Positions 24,421 to 33,563 are shown, counted from the first letter of the stretch. The stretch: 64,000 bases of DNA from Desulfovibrio fairfieldensis (GCF_001553605.1 NZ_CP014229.1:2756501-2820500), one strand, 5' to 3'. The notes: generated by a model not told the origin, from the sequence alone. A program made the numbers and translations.

Positions 24421-25752
24421 ATGGCAGAACTCTGGCCGGGCCAAGGCGGTCCGGCGATCGACTATATTTCGGGGCCGCCCTCCGAGCGCTGGCAGCGGGA
24501 ACAACCGCGCGGCCTGGTGATTCTGGGCGCCACCGGCTCCATCGGGCGCAACGCCTTGGCCGTGGTGGAGGCCAAACCGGATTTCTTTCGCGTGTGGGGT
24601 CTGGCCTGCGCCCGTAATGTGGAGCGCCTGGCGGCCCAGGCCCAACGCCACCGCCCGCCCTTCCTGGCCGTGCTGGACGAGGCCGCCGCCGAAAAACTCG
24701 CCGCCCTGCTTCCCGCCGGATACAGGCCGCGCGTTCTGGTAGGGCGCGAGGGCTATGCGCAACTGGCGGCCCTGCCCGAAGCCTCCACCGTGCTTTCGGC
24801 CCAGGTGGGCGCGGCCGGGCTGGCCGGAACCCTGGCGGCGGCCCTGGCGGGCAAGGTCGTCTGTCTGGCCAACAAGGAATCCCTGGTCCTGGCCGGTGGT
24901 CTGGTGCGCGACATCTGCGCCCGCACCGGCGCGGTCATCCTGCCCGTGGATTCGGAACACAACGCCATTTTTCAATGCCTGGCCGGGCGCGGCCAGGAGG
25001 TCGCCAACCTGGTGCTCACCGCTTCGGGCGGCCCCTTTCGCGGCAAAAGCGCGGCGGAACTGCGCCAGGTTACGGTGGAGCAAGCCCTGAAGCACCCCAA
25101 CTGGCGGATGGGCGCAAAAATCAGCATTGATTCCGCCACCCTGATGAACAAAGGGCTGGAAGTGGCCGAGGCCTTCCATCTCTACGGCGTGCCCAGCGAA
25201 CGCATCCGCGTGCTGGTGCATCCCCAGTCCGTGGTCCATTCCCTGGTGGAACTGGCCGACAATTCCATGCTGGCCCAGATGGGCCCGGCGGACATGCGCA
25301 TGGCTATCGCCCACTGCCTGCTCTGGCCCCATTGCGCGCCCGTGGGCGTGCCGCCGCTGGACCTGGTGGCCGCCGGGCAGCTCTCCTTCCATGAGCCTGA
25401 TCTGGAAGCCTTTCCCTGTCTCGGTCTGGCCCGCAAGGCCCTGGCCCGGCGGGGCGGGCTGTGCGTGGTGATGAACGCGGCCAACGAGGCCGCCGTGGAA
25501 CTTTTTCTGCAAGGGAACTGCGGCTTCGCGGATATTCCCCGGCTCATCGGCGCGGTTCTGGAGGCCCATGCGGCCACCGCGCCGGGACAGGGGCCGTTCT
25601 GTCCGCCCGTGACCACTCCGGCCGACGCGGCTGATCCCCTTGCTCTTGAACGTGAAGTACATACCTTGGTAGAGCGCATAGAGCGCCTCGACCATCACAG
25701 CCGCGCGTTGGTCCGTGAACTGACGCGTGACGTTAGAGCATTTCAAAGTTAA
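24421..25752 (+). CDS. dxr: 1-deoxy-D-xylulose 5-phosphate reductoisomerase
   Basis: This enzyme catalyses the second step of the MEP isoprenoid pathway, feeding UppS upstream in the same run. The 443-residue protein has LVILGATGSIGRNALAVVEA for NADPH, CLANKESLVLAGG, PVDSEHNAIFQCL with the metal-binding residues, GGPFRGKS, and KISIDSATLMNKGLEV. The start at 24421 has only a weak upstream site. It carries about 40 residues past the usual core. Its last codons and TAA stop lie inside a TAGAGC-type palindrome (25735-25760), so the C-terminus has been altered by that element. Confidence 0.93.
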   Translation: MAELWPGQGGPAIDYISGPPSERWQREQPRGLVILGATGSIGRNALAVVEAKPDFFRVWGLACARNVERLAAQAQRHRPPFLAVLDEAAAEKLAALLPAGYRPRVLVGREGYAQLAALPEASTVLSAQVGAAGLAGTLAAALAGKVVCLANKESLVLAGGLVRDICARTGAVILPVDSEHNAIFQCLAGRGQEVANLVLTASGGPFRGKSAAELRQVTVEQALKHPNWRMGAKISIDSATLMNKGLEVAEAFHLYGVPSERIRVLVHPQSVVHSLVELADNSMLAQMGPADMRMAIAHCLLWPHCAPVGVPPLDLVAAGQLSFHEPDLEAFPCLGLARKALARRGGLCVVMNAANEAAVELFLQGNCGFADIPRLIGAVLEAHAATAPGQGPFCPPVTTPADAADPLALEREVHTLVERIERLDHHSRALVRELTRDVRAFQS

Positions 25753-25760
25753 TCTGCTCT
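25735..25760. repeat. Short AGAGCA palindrome across the dxr stop
   Basis: It reads AGAGCA, TTTCAAAGTTAATC, TGCTCT, with perfect 6-base ends. The dxr TAA lies inside it. The inner TTTCAA matches the copies at 30790 and 35480. Confidence 0.6.
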
Positions 25761-25876
25761 AGACACACAAGACCCATAGGGTTTTGCGGCGGCGCAGCCG
25801 CCGAAAGCCGGCGAAAATTGAGAGCCCAGCTATGCTCGAAGTTTTTGCAATCAGACAATAGATACGGAGAATCCGC

Positions 25877-27031
25877 GTGCTGATGACCATTATTGCCGTA
25901 ATCATAGTTTTGGGCGGCCTGATCTTTTTCCACGAGCTGGGGCATTTCGCCGTGGCCCGTTGTCTGGGTATGGGCGTATCCACATTTTCCCTGGGCTTCG
26001 GCCCCAAAATTCTCAAACGCAAACTGGGCAAGACCGAATACGCCCTGTCCCTGGTGCCTCTGGGCGGTTATGTGGCCCTGGTGGGCGAAAGCAATGAATC
26101 CGAGATCCCGGAAGGCTTCAGCCCGAAAGAAAGTTTCGCCCTGCGCCCGGCCTGGCAGCGCCTGCTGGTGGTGATCGCCGGACCGGCAGCCAATATCCTG
26201 CTGGCTTGGCTGCTCTGCTGGATTCTGGCCTTCGGCTGGGGTACGCCCGTATTGCTGCCCGATGTGGGCGCGGTGGTTGAAAACAGCCCGGCGGCCAAGG
26301 CCGGTCTCAAAGCCGGCGACCGCATCCTGAGCATTGACGGCCAGGCCGTGGGGAGCTGGGACGCCATGTCCGCGGCCATCGCCCACAGCGACGGCAAACC
26401 CATGCAGCTGGAAGTGCTCCGGCCCGCTCCGGAGGCCGCCATGGAAACCGAACCCGCCGCCGACGGCACACGGGGTCAGGGCGCCACGGTCGAGGGTACG
26501 ACCCTGCACCTGGAAATGACGGCGGAACGCGCCGCGCGCAAGACCATTTTCGGCGAAAATGAAACCGCTTGGCTCATCGGCGTGCGCGCCGCCAACAGCG
26601 TGGATATGCAGCCGAAAGGCTTCTGGGAGGCGGCTTCGGCGGGCGCAACCGAAACCGGGCGTATGGTTTCCCTGACATGGCTGAGCTTTGTCAAGCTGGC
26701 CGAGCGGGTGGTGCCCCTGGACCAGGTGGGCGGGCCCATCATGATCGCCCAGATGGTGGGCAAACAGGTGCACGAGGGTCTGCCGGGCCTGCTGGCGCTC
26801 ACGGCCCTTATCAGCATCAACCTGGGCATCCTGAACCTGCTGCCCATTCCCATCCTGGACGGCGGCCAGGTGGTCTTCTGCCTGCTGGAAATCATCTTCC
26901 GGCGACCCGTGAACCGCAAAGTGCAGGAATATGCCATGCGCGCGGGCCTGGCCCTGCTCATCGCCCTGATGCTGCTGGCCACCTTCAACGACGTCTGGCG
27001 TCTGATCAAGTCCGCCGGGGGCGCCGGTTAA
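25877..27031 (+). CDS. rseP: Site-2 intramembrane metalloprotease
   Basis: RseP-type proteases cut anti-sigma factors and signal-peptide remnants within the inner membrane. The 384-residue protein has IFFHELGHFAVAR with the zinc HExxH, LGFGPKI and SLVPLGGYV near it. A single PDZ-like domain (about 125-215, SPAAKAGLKAGDRILSIDG) and the C-terminal NLLPIPILDGG motif follow. A GTG start at 25877 is preferred because GGAG lies seven bases before it; an ATG two codons later would be the alternative. It ends the pyrH-rseP envelope run and lies 13 bases before tsaB. Confidence 0.93.
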   Translation: MLMTIIAVIIVLGGLIFFHELGHFAVARCLGMGVSTFSLGFGPKILKRKLGKTEYALSLVPLGGYVALVGESNESEIPEGFSPKESFALRPAWQRLLVVIAGPAANILLAWLLCWILAFGWGTPVLLPDVGAVVENSPAAKAGLKAGDRILSIDGQAVGSWDAMSAAIAHSDGKPMQLEVLRPAPEAAMETEPAADGTRGQGATVEGTTLHLEMTAERAARKTIFGENETAWLIGVRAANSVDMQPKGFWEAASAGATETGRMVSLTWLSFVKLAERVVPLDQVGGPIMIAQMVGKQVHEGLPGLLALTALISINLGILNLLPIPILDGGQVVFCLLEIIFRRPVNRKVQEYAMRAGLALLIALMLLATFNDVWRLIKSAGGAG

Positions 27032-27044
27032 ACGGGAGGCCGCC

Positions 27045-27857
27045 ATGAACGCGCATTCCACGGGCCTGGAGCTGATTCTCAACGCCGCCGAGGGCGTGTT
27101 GCAGATCGCGGTTACGGACAATGAGGCCCTGCTCTGCGCCCAGCAGTGGCACCGCTCCGAACGGGCCACGGAAATCCTGGCTCCGGCCCTGCGGGATATC
27201 TGCGCGGGCTTGGAGGTGCGCCTGGCGGACTTCCGGCGTATCGCCTGCGTGCGCGGCCCCGGCTCCTTCACCGGCATCCGCCTGGTATTGACCACGGCGG
27301 CGGCCCTGCGCCGCACGGGGCGCGCCCAACTGGCCGGTCTGGACTATATGCAGGCCCTGGCCACCAGCACGGTGCTCCGGCGCGGCCTGCTCTACGGCGC
27401 GCCGCTCTGGGTGCTGACCCATGCCCGCCGCAACCTGGTACACTGCCAGCCCTTTGTGGCCTACGGCCCGCAGATTCCGGCCCAGCCCCTGGAGTCCGTG
27501 GAACTGCTCGCCCCCGCCGAAGCCCTGCAACGCCTGGCCGCGCGGCCGGGGCATGTCTGCGGCAGCGGCCTGGCCCGCAACGCGGCGCTCTTCACCCCGC
27601 TCCGGACCGGCTCGGGCCCGGCCGGGGCCCCGGACGCGGTCCTGATGCCGGACCTGACCAGCCCGGACATCGCTGCCCTCTGCCTGCTGGCCCGGCACGG
27701 GGATTACTTTCCCCAGGATCTGGAGCCGCTTTACGTGCGCCCCTGCGACGCCGTGGAAAACCTGCCCCACTTGGCTGGACGCCAGGGCCTGGATGCCGAC
27801 GAGGCCGTCAGCGCCCTGGGCAACATGCTTGCGCGTACCCCCGAAAGCGAAATCTGA
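27045..27857 (+). CDS. tsaB: tRNA N6-threonylcarbamoyladenosine factor TsaB
   Basis: The 270-residue protein is the ASKHA-fold partner of TsaD that builds t6A at position 37 of ANN-decoding tRNAs. The diagnostic CVRGPGSFTGIRLVLTTAA segment is present, and the N-terminal GLELILNAAEGVLQIAV is a diverged form of the usual LAIDTS start. It lacks the TsaD metal-binding motif, as expected. GGGAGGCCGCC precedes the ATG. It sits in the rseP operon and is followed by a terminator. Confidence 0.88.
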   Translation: MNAHSTGLELILNAAEGVLQIAVTDNEALLCAQQWHRSERATEILAPALRDICAGLEVRLADFRRIACVRGPGSFTGIRLVLTTAAALRRTGRAQLAGLDYMQALATSTVLRRGLLYGAPLWVLTHARRNLVHCQPFVAYGPQIPAQPLESVELLAPAEALQRLAARPGHVCGSGLARNAALFTPLRTGSGPAGAPDAVLMPDLTSPDIAALCLLARHGDYFPQDLEPLYVRPCDAVENLPHLAGRQGLDADEAVSALGNMLARTPESEI

Positions 27858-27948
27858 TCCCCGGCCTGCCGCCGCAGTGCCCGTGCTTCCATTCTCCGGC
27901 ACGTCCGGCTCCTGCCGACGCGCCCCTTGTATATCGCTTTTTTCCGCT

Positions 27949-27975
27949 CCGCCGTGGAGCCCACGGCGGTTCTTT
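27949..27975 (+). terminator. Rho-independent terminator after tsaB
   Basis: A 9-bp perfect stem (CCGCCGTGG and CCACGGCGG) with a three-base loop is followed by TTCTTTTT. It closes the pyrH-tsaB run about 90 bases after the tsaB stop. Confidence 0.82.
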
Positions 27976-28218
27976 TTAATAACCTCATAAAATAACATCA
28001 TATTATTTTATTTAGTAAAAGAACATTGTTCCGCACGGCGCTTTGGGATATATGTCGCTTATCCTGTCCACGGGTGATATCTCTTCCAGAGAAGCCGCTG
28101 TCCGTTTCCCGCCATGCGGGCCGGAGGGCCGTTTAGTTGCGGCCTGTTTCCGGTCCGCGCAGCGGAGCACGTCTGCGGCGTGTCGGTGTGTGCGCCGCCG
28201 CGCCCGAAAGGACAGTTG
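27976..28218. other. Intergenic stretch before the hybrid kinase
   Basis: An AT-rich tract (about 27976-28020) with AAAATAA and TTATTTT as inverted halves probably holds the kinase promoter, but no clear -35/-10 pair stands out. No small gene was seen. Confidence 0.35.
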
Positions 28219-30771
28219 ATGTTTCTGAAAAAATATCCGCTCCACAGGGTCGCTCTCTGCAACGCATGCATCGGCCTGCTGCTGTTTGTGATTGTCCTGG
28301 CTCTGCTGAACGCCATCAATCAGGCCATATGGCGGTCCACGGAAAGCACTATCCGCAGCCTGACCCAGGCCAGCGGGGAAGCCATCGCCAACGCCATCCG
28401 CCGCGACGTCCAGAGCCTTGAATCCTTCAAGGAGAGCCTGCTGGGGGCGGACGTCGTGACGCCTGTCGCGGCCATCGGCCTGATGCAGCGCTACGTGGCC
28501 ACCAGTCCCTTCAGTCAGGTCGCGGTGGTGAATGAACAGGGCAGGGGATATTTTGCCGACGGCGGCCCGGTGGACGTCAACAATGACGAAGACTGGCATA
28601 ATTTCGTCAAAGACACCTCTGTCTCGCGCACCTATCTGAACGCCCAGGGGCAGCGCCAAGTCACCATGCGGCGGCCGCTTATCGTCAACGGGCGGTACAG
28701 GGGCGCCGTCTACGGCAGCCTGTCTCTCAAAACATACGCCCAGCCCAGCGCCATGGACTTTTTTGACGGCCAGGGCTTATCCTTTATGGTTTCTGCCTGG
28801 ACCGGCGAATATCTGATCGCCTCGCCGGACGCGCCGAAACAGGGGAACAAAACCGATTTTTACGCCGTCCTGGCCGCGTCGCCGGAAAACAAGCCGGAAC
28901 GGATCGCCGCGCTGCGGCAGGCCATGAATGAGGGCAAGAGCGGCAGTGTGGTTATGAACGTTCAGGGCCGCCAGACCTATCTGTATTACACGCCCATCTT
29001 TCCCACGAACAACTGGGACATGGTTTCCATGGTCCCGGTGGACGCCATGCACCAGGCCGCCAACTACGTCAACGCGCTGGTGGCCGTCGTCTGCCTGCTC
29101 ATTCTGGCCGGCCTGCTCGTCATGTTTTCCCTGACCCGCCGCCACCGCGCCATGGCCCTGGAAATCAAGGCACGCCATTACCGCGACTTTCTGTTCCACA
29201 CGCTTTCCGGCAGCACGGACAGCGTATTCCTGATCTACAACGCCTCCCGCCGGAGCATGGAATACGTGTTCGAAAATCTGGAGCGGGTGTTCGGCATTTC
29301 CATGCGGGCCTGCCTTGAAAATCCCGCGGCCCTTTTCAAACATTGCGTCTTCAAGTCCGGCTCGCGCCTGCGCGAGGATTTTGAAACGGCCTCCATCCGC
29401 ACAGCCCGCAGCGAGGACTGCCGCATCATCAATCCCGCCACCGGGGAAAAGCGCTGGGTCAAGTTTTCCCTGACTCCCAAGGAAGACGCCGACGGCCGGG
29501 CCTATTACGTCATTTCCCTCAGCGACATCACGGAAGAAAAGGCCGTGCGCCGCCTGCTCAGAGACTCGCTGGCCGCCGCGGAACAAGCCAGCCGGGCTAA
29601 AAGCAGTTTTCTTTCGGCCATGTCCCACGACATCCGCACACCCATGAACGCCGTCATCGGCATGGCGGCCATTGCCGAACGGCACGCAGGCGACCCGGCG
29701 CGCGTGCGGAACTGCCTGGACAAGATTTCCGTGGCCTCGCGGCTGCTGCTGGGCATCATCAATGAAGTGCTGGACATGTCCAAAATCGAGAGCGGCAAGC
29801 TGCTGCTGAGCAACGCGCCCTTTAATCTCAATGACCTGATCCGCGACACCCTGGACCTGATCCGCCCCATGCTGGACAGCAAGCAGCACGAATTCGAGCT
29901 GCGCATGGACGTCGTCCATCCGGAGCTGACGGGCGACACGCAACGCATCCAGCAAATTTTGCTCAACCTGCTCACCAACGCCGTTAAATACACGCCGGAC
30001 AAGGGCCGCATCAGCCTTTTCATCAGCGAAAAACCGGCCCTCAACCCGTCCATGAGCCGGATCATCATTGTGGTCGAGGACAACGGTTTCGGCATGAGCC
30101 CGGAATTCCGGAAACGGATTTTCGACTCTTTCGCGCGCTCCGACGACGAGAGGGTGCACCGCATTCAGGGCACGGGCCTGGGCATGCCCATTGTGCGCAA
30201 TCTGGTGCGGATGATGCACGGCAGCATTGTCATTGAAAGCGAACTGAACCAGGGCAGCCGCTTTACGGTGGATCTGGCCCTCTGCCGCAGCCGGGACGAG
30301 AGCGCCTGGGCCGACGAAGCCCCGGCCGAAAAGCCCGAGCCGCCGGAACGCCTTGAGGCGGACCAGACCTTGCTGGTCATGCCGGACGACTTCAACGGCA
30401 GGCGCATTCTGCTGGTGGAGGACAACGCGCTGAATATGGAAATCGCCCTGGAACTGATCGGCTCCATGGGCGTGACCATCGACTGCGCCGAAACCGGGCA
30501 GCAGGCCGTGGAACGCTTCAAAGCTTCACCGGAAGGCTATTATGATCTGATTTTCATGGATATCCAGATGCCGGTCATGAACGGACACGACGCCACCAGG
30601 GCCATCCGCGCCCTGGAGCGGGAGGACGCCCGCCAAGTGCCCATTGTCGCCATGAGCGCCAATGTCTTTGCCGAAGACATCCAGGCCGCCGAACGGGCCG
30701 GAATGGACGGGCATCTGCCCAAGCCCATCGACCTGGCCCTGCTGCGGGACACGTTGCGCCGCTGGCTCTGA
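28219..30771 (+). CDS. Membrane hybrid sensor histidine kinase with Cache-type sensor
   Basis: The 850-residue protein has, in order: a membrane helix (about 12-33), a periplasmic Cache-like sensor domain, a second helix (about 284-306), a PAS-type region (about 325-450), and HisKA with phosphoacceptor His470 (AMSHDIRTPMNAVIG). The HATPase domain (about 565-690) has LLTNAVKYTP, DNGFGMSPE and GTGLGMPIV. A C-terminal receiver follows, with the phosphoacceptor at Asp781 (FMDIQMPVMNG). It resembles multi-step relay kinases that sense small molecules outside the cell. The start at 28219 has AAAGGA upstream; an earlier ATG would add a spurious tail. No partner regulator is adjacent. Confidence 0.92.
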   Translation: MFLKKYPLHRVALCNACIGLLLFVIVLALLNAINQAIWRSTESTIRSLTQASGEAIANAIRRDVQSLESFKESLLGADVVTPVAAIGLMQRYVATSPFSQVAVVNEQGRGYFADGGPVDVNNDEDWHNFVKDTSVSRTYLNAQGQRQVTMRRPLIVNGRYRGAVYGSLSLKTYAQPSAMDFFDGQGLSFMVSAWTGEYLIASPDAPKQGNKTDFYAVLAASPENKPERIAALRQAMNEGKSGSVVMNVQGRQTYLYYTPIFPTNNWDMVSMVPVDAMHQAANYVNALVAVVCLLILAGLLVMFSLTRRHRAMALEIKARHYRDFLFHTLSGSTDSVFLIYNASRRSMEYVFENLERVFGISMRACLENPAALFKHCVFKSGSRLREDFETASIRTARSEDCRIINPATGEKRWVKFSLTPKEDADGRAYYVISLSDITEEKAVRRLLRDSLAAAEQASRAKSSFLSAMSHDIRTPMNAVIGMAAIAERHAGDPARVRNCLDKISVASRLLLGIINEVLDMSKIESGKLLLSNAPFNLNDLIRDTLDLIRPMLDSKQHEFELRMDVVHPELTGDTQRIQQILLNLLTNAVKYTPDKGRISLFISEKPALNPSMSRIIIVVEDNGFGMSPEFRKRIFDSFARSDDERVHRIQGTGLGMPIVRNLVRMMHGSIVIESELNQGSRFTVDLALCRSRDESAWADEAPAEKPEPPERLEADQTLLVMPDDFNGRRILLVEDNALNMEIALELIGSMGVTIDCAETGQQAVERFKASPEGYYDLIFMDIQMPVMNGHDATRAIRALEREDARQVPIVAMSANVFAEDIQAAERAGMDGHLPKPIDLALLRDTLRRWL

Positions 30772-30789
30772 GAAAGGATGCCTGACGTC

Positions 30790-30815
30790 AGAGCATTTCA
30801 ACGCTCATCCTCTCT
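30790..30815. repeat. AGAGCATTTCAA palindrome fragment after the kinase gene
   Basis: It reads AGAGCATTTCAACGCTCATCC and then CTCTCT. The ends are diverged, but the left half equals the copies at 25735 and 35480. Confidence 0.4.
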
Positions 30816-30842
30816 GAACGGCATGCGCGCCGCCCGTCAGGC

Positions 30843-31670
30843 TCAAAAAGGCAGAAAACGCGGCTTGCGGTCCACAAAAATCACGCTTTGCGCATAGCCG
30901 AAAGAACGGGCGTACGCCGCCAGTCGGTCGAAACCGAAGGCCACGTCCGCCGTGGCATGGGCGTCCGAGCCGAAGCTGATGTCCACGCCCAGTTCGGCGG
31001 CCAGGCGCATAATGGGCGGGGCCGGATAGGGTTCGGCGAAGTCCTTGCGCAGGCCCGCCGAGGACACTTCCAGGGCCACGCCGGTTTCACGCATGGCGGT
31101 CAGGGTTTCGCGGATCAGGTCCAGGCTGCCCGGCATGGCCAGCCAGGCGTGGAAGCTCTCCCAGCAGCGCACCTTGATGAAGTCCGGGTGGGCCACGATG
31201 TTCATCAGGCCGCTGCGGACCATGGCCGTCATCTCCCGGTAATAGGCCGCGAAACGCCTGTAACGTTCCTCCTCGCTCTCGCCCCGGCCCCAGTTTTTGG
31301 GTGACCCCACAGCCAGCATGCCCAGAAAGTGCAGACCGCCGATCACGTAGTCAAAAGGCCAGCGCGCCGCCAGCTCCCGCATATAGGGCATGCGCGAGGG
31401 GATCCAGTCCAGCTCCATGCCCAGCAGCACGCGCGGGGCTCCCGGCAGGTGGAAAAGCTCCCGCAAGGCCAGTACGTCGTCGACATAGCCCGGAAAATCC
31501 CCGGCCAGGTCGCCATGATACAGCGGGCAGGCATAACCCGGCGGCAGGGGCGAATGCTCGGAAAAGCCGTACCAGGCCAGTCCCAGACGCCGCGCGGCCT
31601 CGTACATTTGCGCCGCCGAGGCCTCGCCGTGGGAGATGAGGGTGTGATTATGCACGTCAGCGAGAATCAT
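30843..31670 (-). CDS. PHP-domain phosphatase, probable histidinol-phosphatase
   Basis: The 275-residue PHP-superfamily protein has the metal ligands in place: DVHNHTLISHG, FSEHSP, YVIGGLHFLG, NIVAHPDFIK and FGSDAHATADVAFGF. Length and motifs match the HisK-type histidinol-phosphatases used by many bacteria lacking HisB phosphatase; hisI and hisG lie nearby in this window, which helps. Other PHP hydrolases share these motifs, so the substrate is inferred. It stands alone on the minus strand, downstream of ribF. Confidence 0.8.
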   Translation of the reverse strand: MILADVHNHTLISHGEASAAQMYEAARRLGLAWYGFSEHSPLPPGYACPLYHGDLAGDFPGYVDDVLALRELFHLPGAPRVLLGMELDWIPSRMPYMRELAARWPFDYVIGGLHFLGMLAVGSPKNWGRGESEEERYRRFAAYYREMTAMVRSGLMNIVAHPDFIKVRCWESFHAWLAMPGSLDLIRETLTAMRETGVALEVSSAGLRKDFAEPYPAPPIMRLAAELGVDISFGSDAHATADVAFGFDRLAAYARSFGYAQSVIFVDRKPRFLPF

Positions 31671-31713
31671 GCCGCGCCTCCCGTCAGGCGTCTTTCTGAT
31701 TTGGGGGAATGCT

Positions 31714-31813
31714 GATTACTGAAAATTTTTGTTCTCCGCACAACGCCTGGAGCCTGCGTCACAACGGCCAAAGCACGGCGAACTGCGGGCAGAGGGCAAA
31801 AAGACCATTAATC
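31714..31813 (+). repeat. Short palindromic element family 1, copy D
   Basis: The 100-bp form begins GATTACTGAAAATTTTTGTTC and ends GCAGAGGGCAAAAAGACCATTAATC. It keeps the left and right marks but lacks the GGAGTGTACT core. The TAA stop codon of ribF (minus strand) lies within its right end. Confidence 0.5.
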
Positions 31814-32731
31814 GGTCTTCTCCAGAATCCGTCGGGCTTCGGCCACGTCCTCGCCGATCCGACGGGTGAGCTCCTCCACCGAGGCGAAGCGGCGCTCGCC
31901 GCGCAGTCGGGCCACGAACTCCAGGCGCACGCGCCGTCCATACAGATCGGCCGAGGTATCCAGCAGAAAACTTTCCACAGTCACGTCCCGCCCCCCGAAG
32001 GTGGGCTTGCGCCCCACATTGGTCACGGCCTGATGCCAGGTTTCGTCCAGACGCACGCGGGCGGCGTAGACGCCTTCGGCGGGCAGCAGGGTTTCCGGCG
32101 GCAGCAGGTTGGCCGTGGGAAAACCCAGTCCGCCGCCACGCCCTTCGCCGTGCACCACTTCGCCGGAAAAGCCGTAGCAGCGCCCCAGCAGGCGCGCGGC
32201 CTGCCAGACGTCGCCCCGGCTGATCAGGTCGCGCAGACGGGTGGAACTGACCACCGCGTCGTCCACAATGACCGGCGGCAACTGTTCCACCGCAAAGCCC
32301 CAGTCCGCGCCCAGGCTCCGTAACACTTCGGCATGGCCGCTGCGGCCCCGGCCCAGGGAAAAATCATACCCCACCACCAGACGGCGCAGATGCATGGGCA
32401 GCAGATAGCGACGCACGAATTCCTCGGGCGTCAGGGCGGCCAGTTCCTGGGTGAAAGGCAGCTCCAGCACGTGCTCCACACCCAGGCCCGCCAGCAGTTC
32501 CAGCCGCCGTTCCCGGCTGGTCAGCGGGGCGTGGGGCTTGTGCGGGGAGACGACCAGACGCGGGTGCGGCCAGAAAGTCACCAGCACGCAGGCCAGATCA
32601 TCCTGGCGGCAGACATCTAGAGTGCGGCGGATCAGGGCTTGGTGGCCTTTATGCACGCCGTCGAAGTTGCCGATGGTGACGCCGGCGCCCGTCAGGGAGC
32701 CCAGGCCGTCCACGGAATGTACAAGTTGCAT
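31808..32731 (-). CDS. ribF: Bifunctional riboflavin kinase / FAD synthetase
   Basis: The 307-residue protein makes FMN and then FAD. The N-terminal nucleotidyltransferase has VTIGNFDGVHKGHQALIRR and LTSRERRLELLAGLGVEHV, and VGYDFSLGRGRSGH follows. The C-terminal kinase domain has GLGFPTANLLPPE and AVTNVGRKPTFGG and VESFLLDT. The ATG at 32731 (MQLVHSVDG) is preferred over a longer frame that would read into repeat copy E. The ribosome site is weak. It is separated from the next upstream gene by two tandem family 1 elements. Confidence 0.93.
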   Translation of the reverse strand: MQLVHSVDGLGSLTGAGVTIGNFDGVHKGHQALIRRTLDVCRQDDLACVLVTFWPHPRLVVSPHKPHAPLTSRERRLELLAGLGVEHVLELPFTQELAALTPEEFVRRYLLPMHLRRLVVGYDFSLGRGRSGHAEVLRSLGADWGFAVEQLPPVIVDDAVVSSTRLRDLISRGDVWQAARLLGRCYGFSGEVVHGEGRGGGLGFPTANLLPPETLLPAEGVYAARVRLDETWHQAVTNVGRKPTFGGRDVTVESFLLDTSADLYGRRVRLEFVARLRGERRFASVEELTRRIGEDVAEARRILEKTD

Positions 32732-32782
32732 AGGTCGCGTCAGTTCCGAGCGTTGGAGGAAGGGAACGAGTCTCTCGGGAGC

Positions 32783-32934
32783 AGAGCCCGTTTTCCCAGC
32801 AGAATGAATCTTATTCCCTGGCAAGAAAACAGCCGATTACTGACTGGAGAGAATCCTCTTACAATACAGCCCTGGCCCATAATCGGCCGTTGGCGCAGAC
32901 CAGGAGGCAAAAGCCGCTGTTGAAAACGGGCTCT
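32783..32934 (+). repeat. Palindromic element family 1, copy E
   Basis: The 152-bp element has perfect 13-base outer arms (AGAGCCCGTTTTC at 32783, partner 32922-32934). The inner stem is GCCGATTA/TAATCGGC (32832 and 32880), with TTCCCTGGCAAG on the left, a TCTTACAATAC core, and GCGCAGACCAGGAGGCAAAA on the right. It abuts copy F, sharing one base. Confidence 0.85.
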
Positions 32935-33081
32935 AGGGGCAGTTTCTAAATGAGGATTTTCGTTCTCTGCCAAGGAAGGCGAGTCTTGGGCGGAGGGAGT
33001 ATATTCAAACATATTCGACCTTCGCACGGGGCGAGCCTGACGCTGGCAGAGGGGGAAAGGACAATTTAGAAACTGCCCCTA
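32934..33081 (+). repeat. Palindromic element family 1, copy F
   Basis: The 148-bp element has perfect 18-base outer arms (TAGGGGCAGTTTCTAAAT and its complement). Internal marks are TTTTCGTTCTCTGCCAAGG, GGAGGGAGTATATTC, ATATTCGACC and CTGACGCTGGCAGAGGGG. The terminal CTA supplies the TAG stop codon of the minus-strand gene at 33079. E and F in tandem fill the gap between that gene and ribF. Confidence 0.87.
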
Positions 33082-33552
33082 AATCAATCTGTCGAAAATA
33101 ATTTTGTACGCCCTGCGAATATGCAGCACCAGCCTGAGGGTCAGGCTGCGGGCCTGCTTTTCATCCTGCACGGAAAAAGAGCCCAGATGCCGGGCCACAT
33201 CACTGAAATCCGCGTCGCCCTTGGGCTGAAGCATGCCCCAGTACTGCTGGGCGCGCTCCATGATCCGGGCGCTGAGCTTGTCCGGATGGGCAATACGGTA
33301 GGCATGCAAAAACGTGGCGAAAATATGTTCCGCATCCTGCGGGAAGGAACTGGACAGGGCCAGACGCCAGAGGGCCATGTACAGGCCGCGCCATTCCACC
33401 AGCATCTGGCGGCGGCGCATGAACTGCATGCGGCCGATGCCCATGAGCTCCAGCTCGGCCGTGAAGTCAGCGTCCTCCAACAGGGCCGCGAAATTCTCCA
33501 GAGCCTCCTGCACAACGCTCTTGTCGTCAAACACTTCCGCAACGTTTTGCAT
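33079..33552 (-). CDS. Conserved-looking protein of unknown function
   Basis: I do not recognise a family. The 157-residue protein is helical and cytoplasmic, with no signal peptide, membrane segment or cysteine pairs. It contains the stretches MQFMRRRQMLVEWRGLYMAL, FATFLHAYRIAHPDKL and SLTLRLVLHIRRAYKIIFDR, which have regular helix periodicity. It lies 11 bases downstream of the DEAD-box helicase gene, so it is probably co-translated with it. The operon context hints at an RNA-related accessory role, but that is only context. The stop is provided by copy F. Confidence 0.7.
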   Translation of the reverse strand: MQNVAEVFDDKSVVQEALENFAALLEDADFTAELELMGIGRMQFMRRRQMLVEWRGLYMALWRLALSSSFPQDAEHIFATFLHAYRIAHPDKLSARIMERAQQYWGMLQPKGDADFSDVARHLGSFSVQDEKQARSLTLRLVLHIRRAYKIIFDRLI

Positions 33553-33563
33553 AGGCCTTCCGT

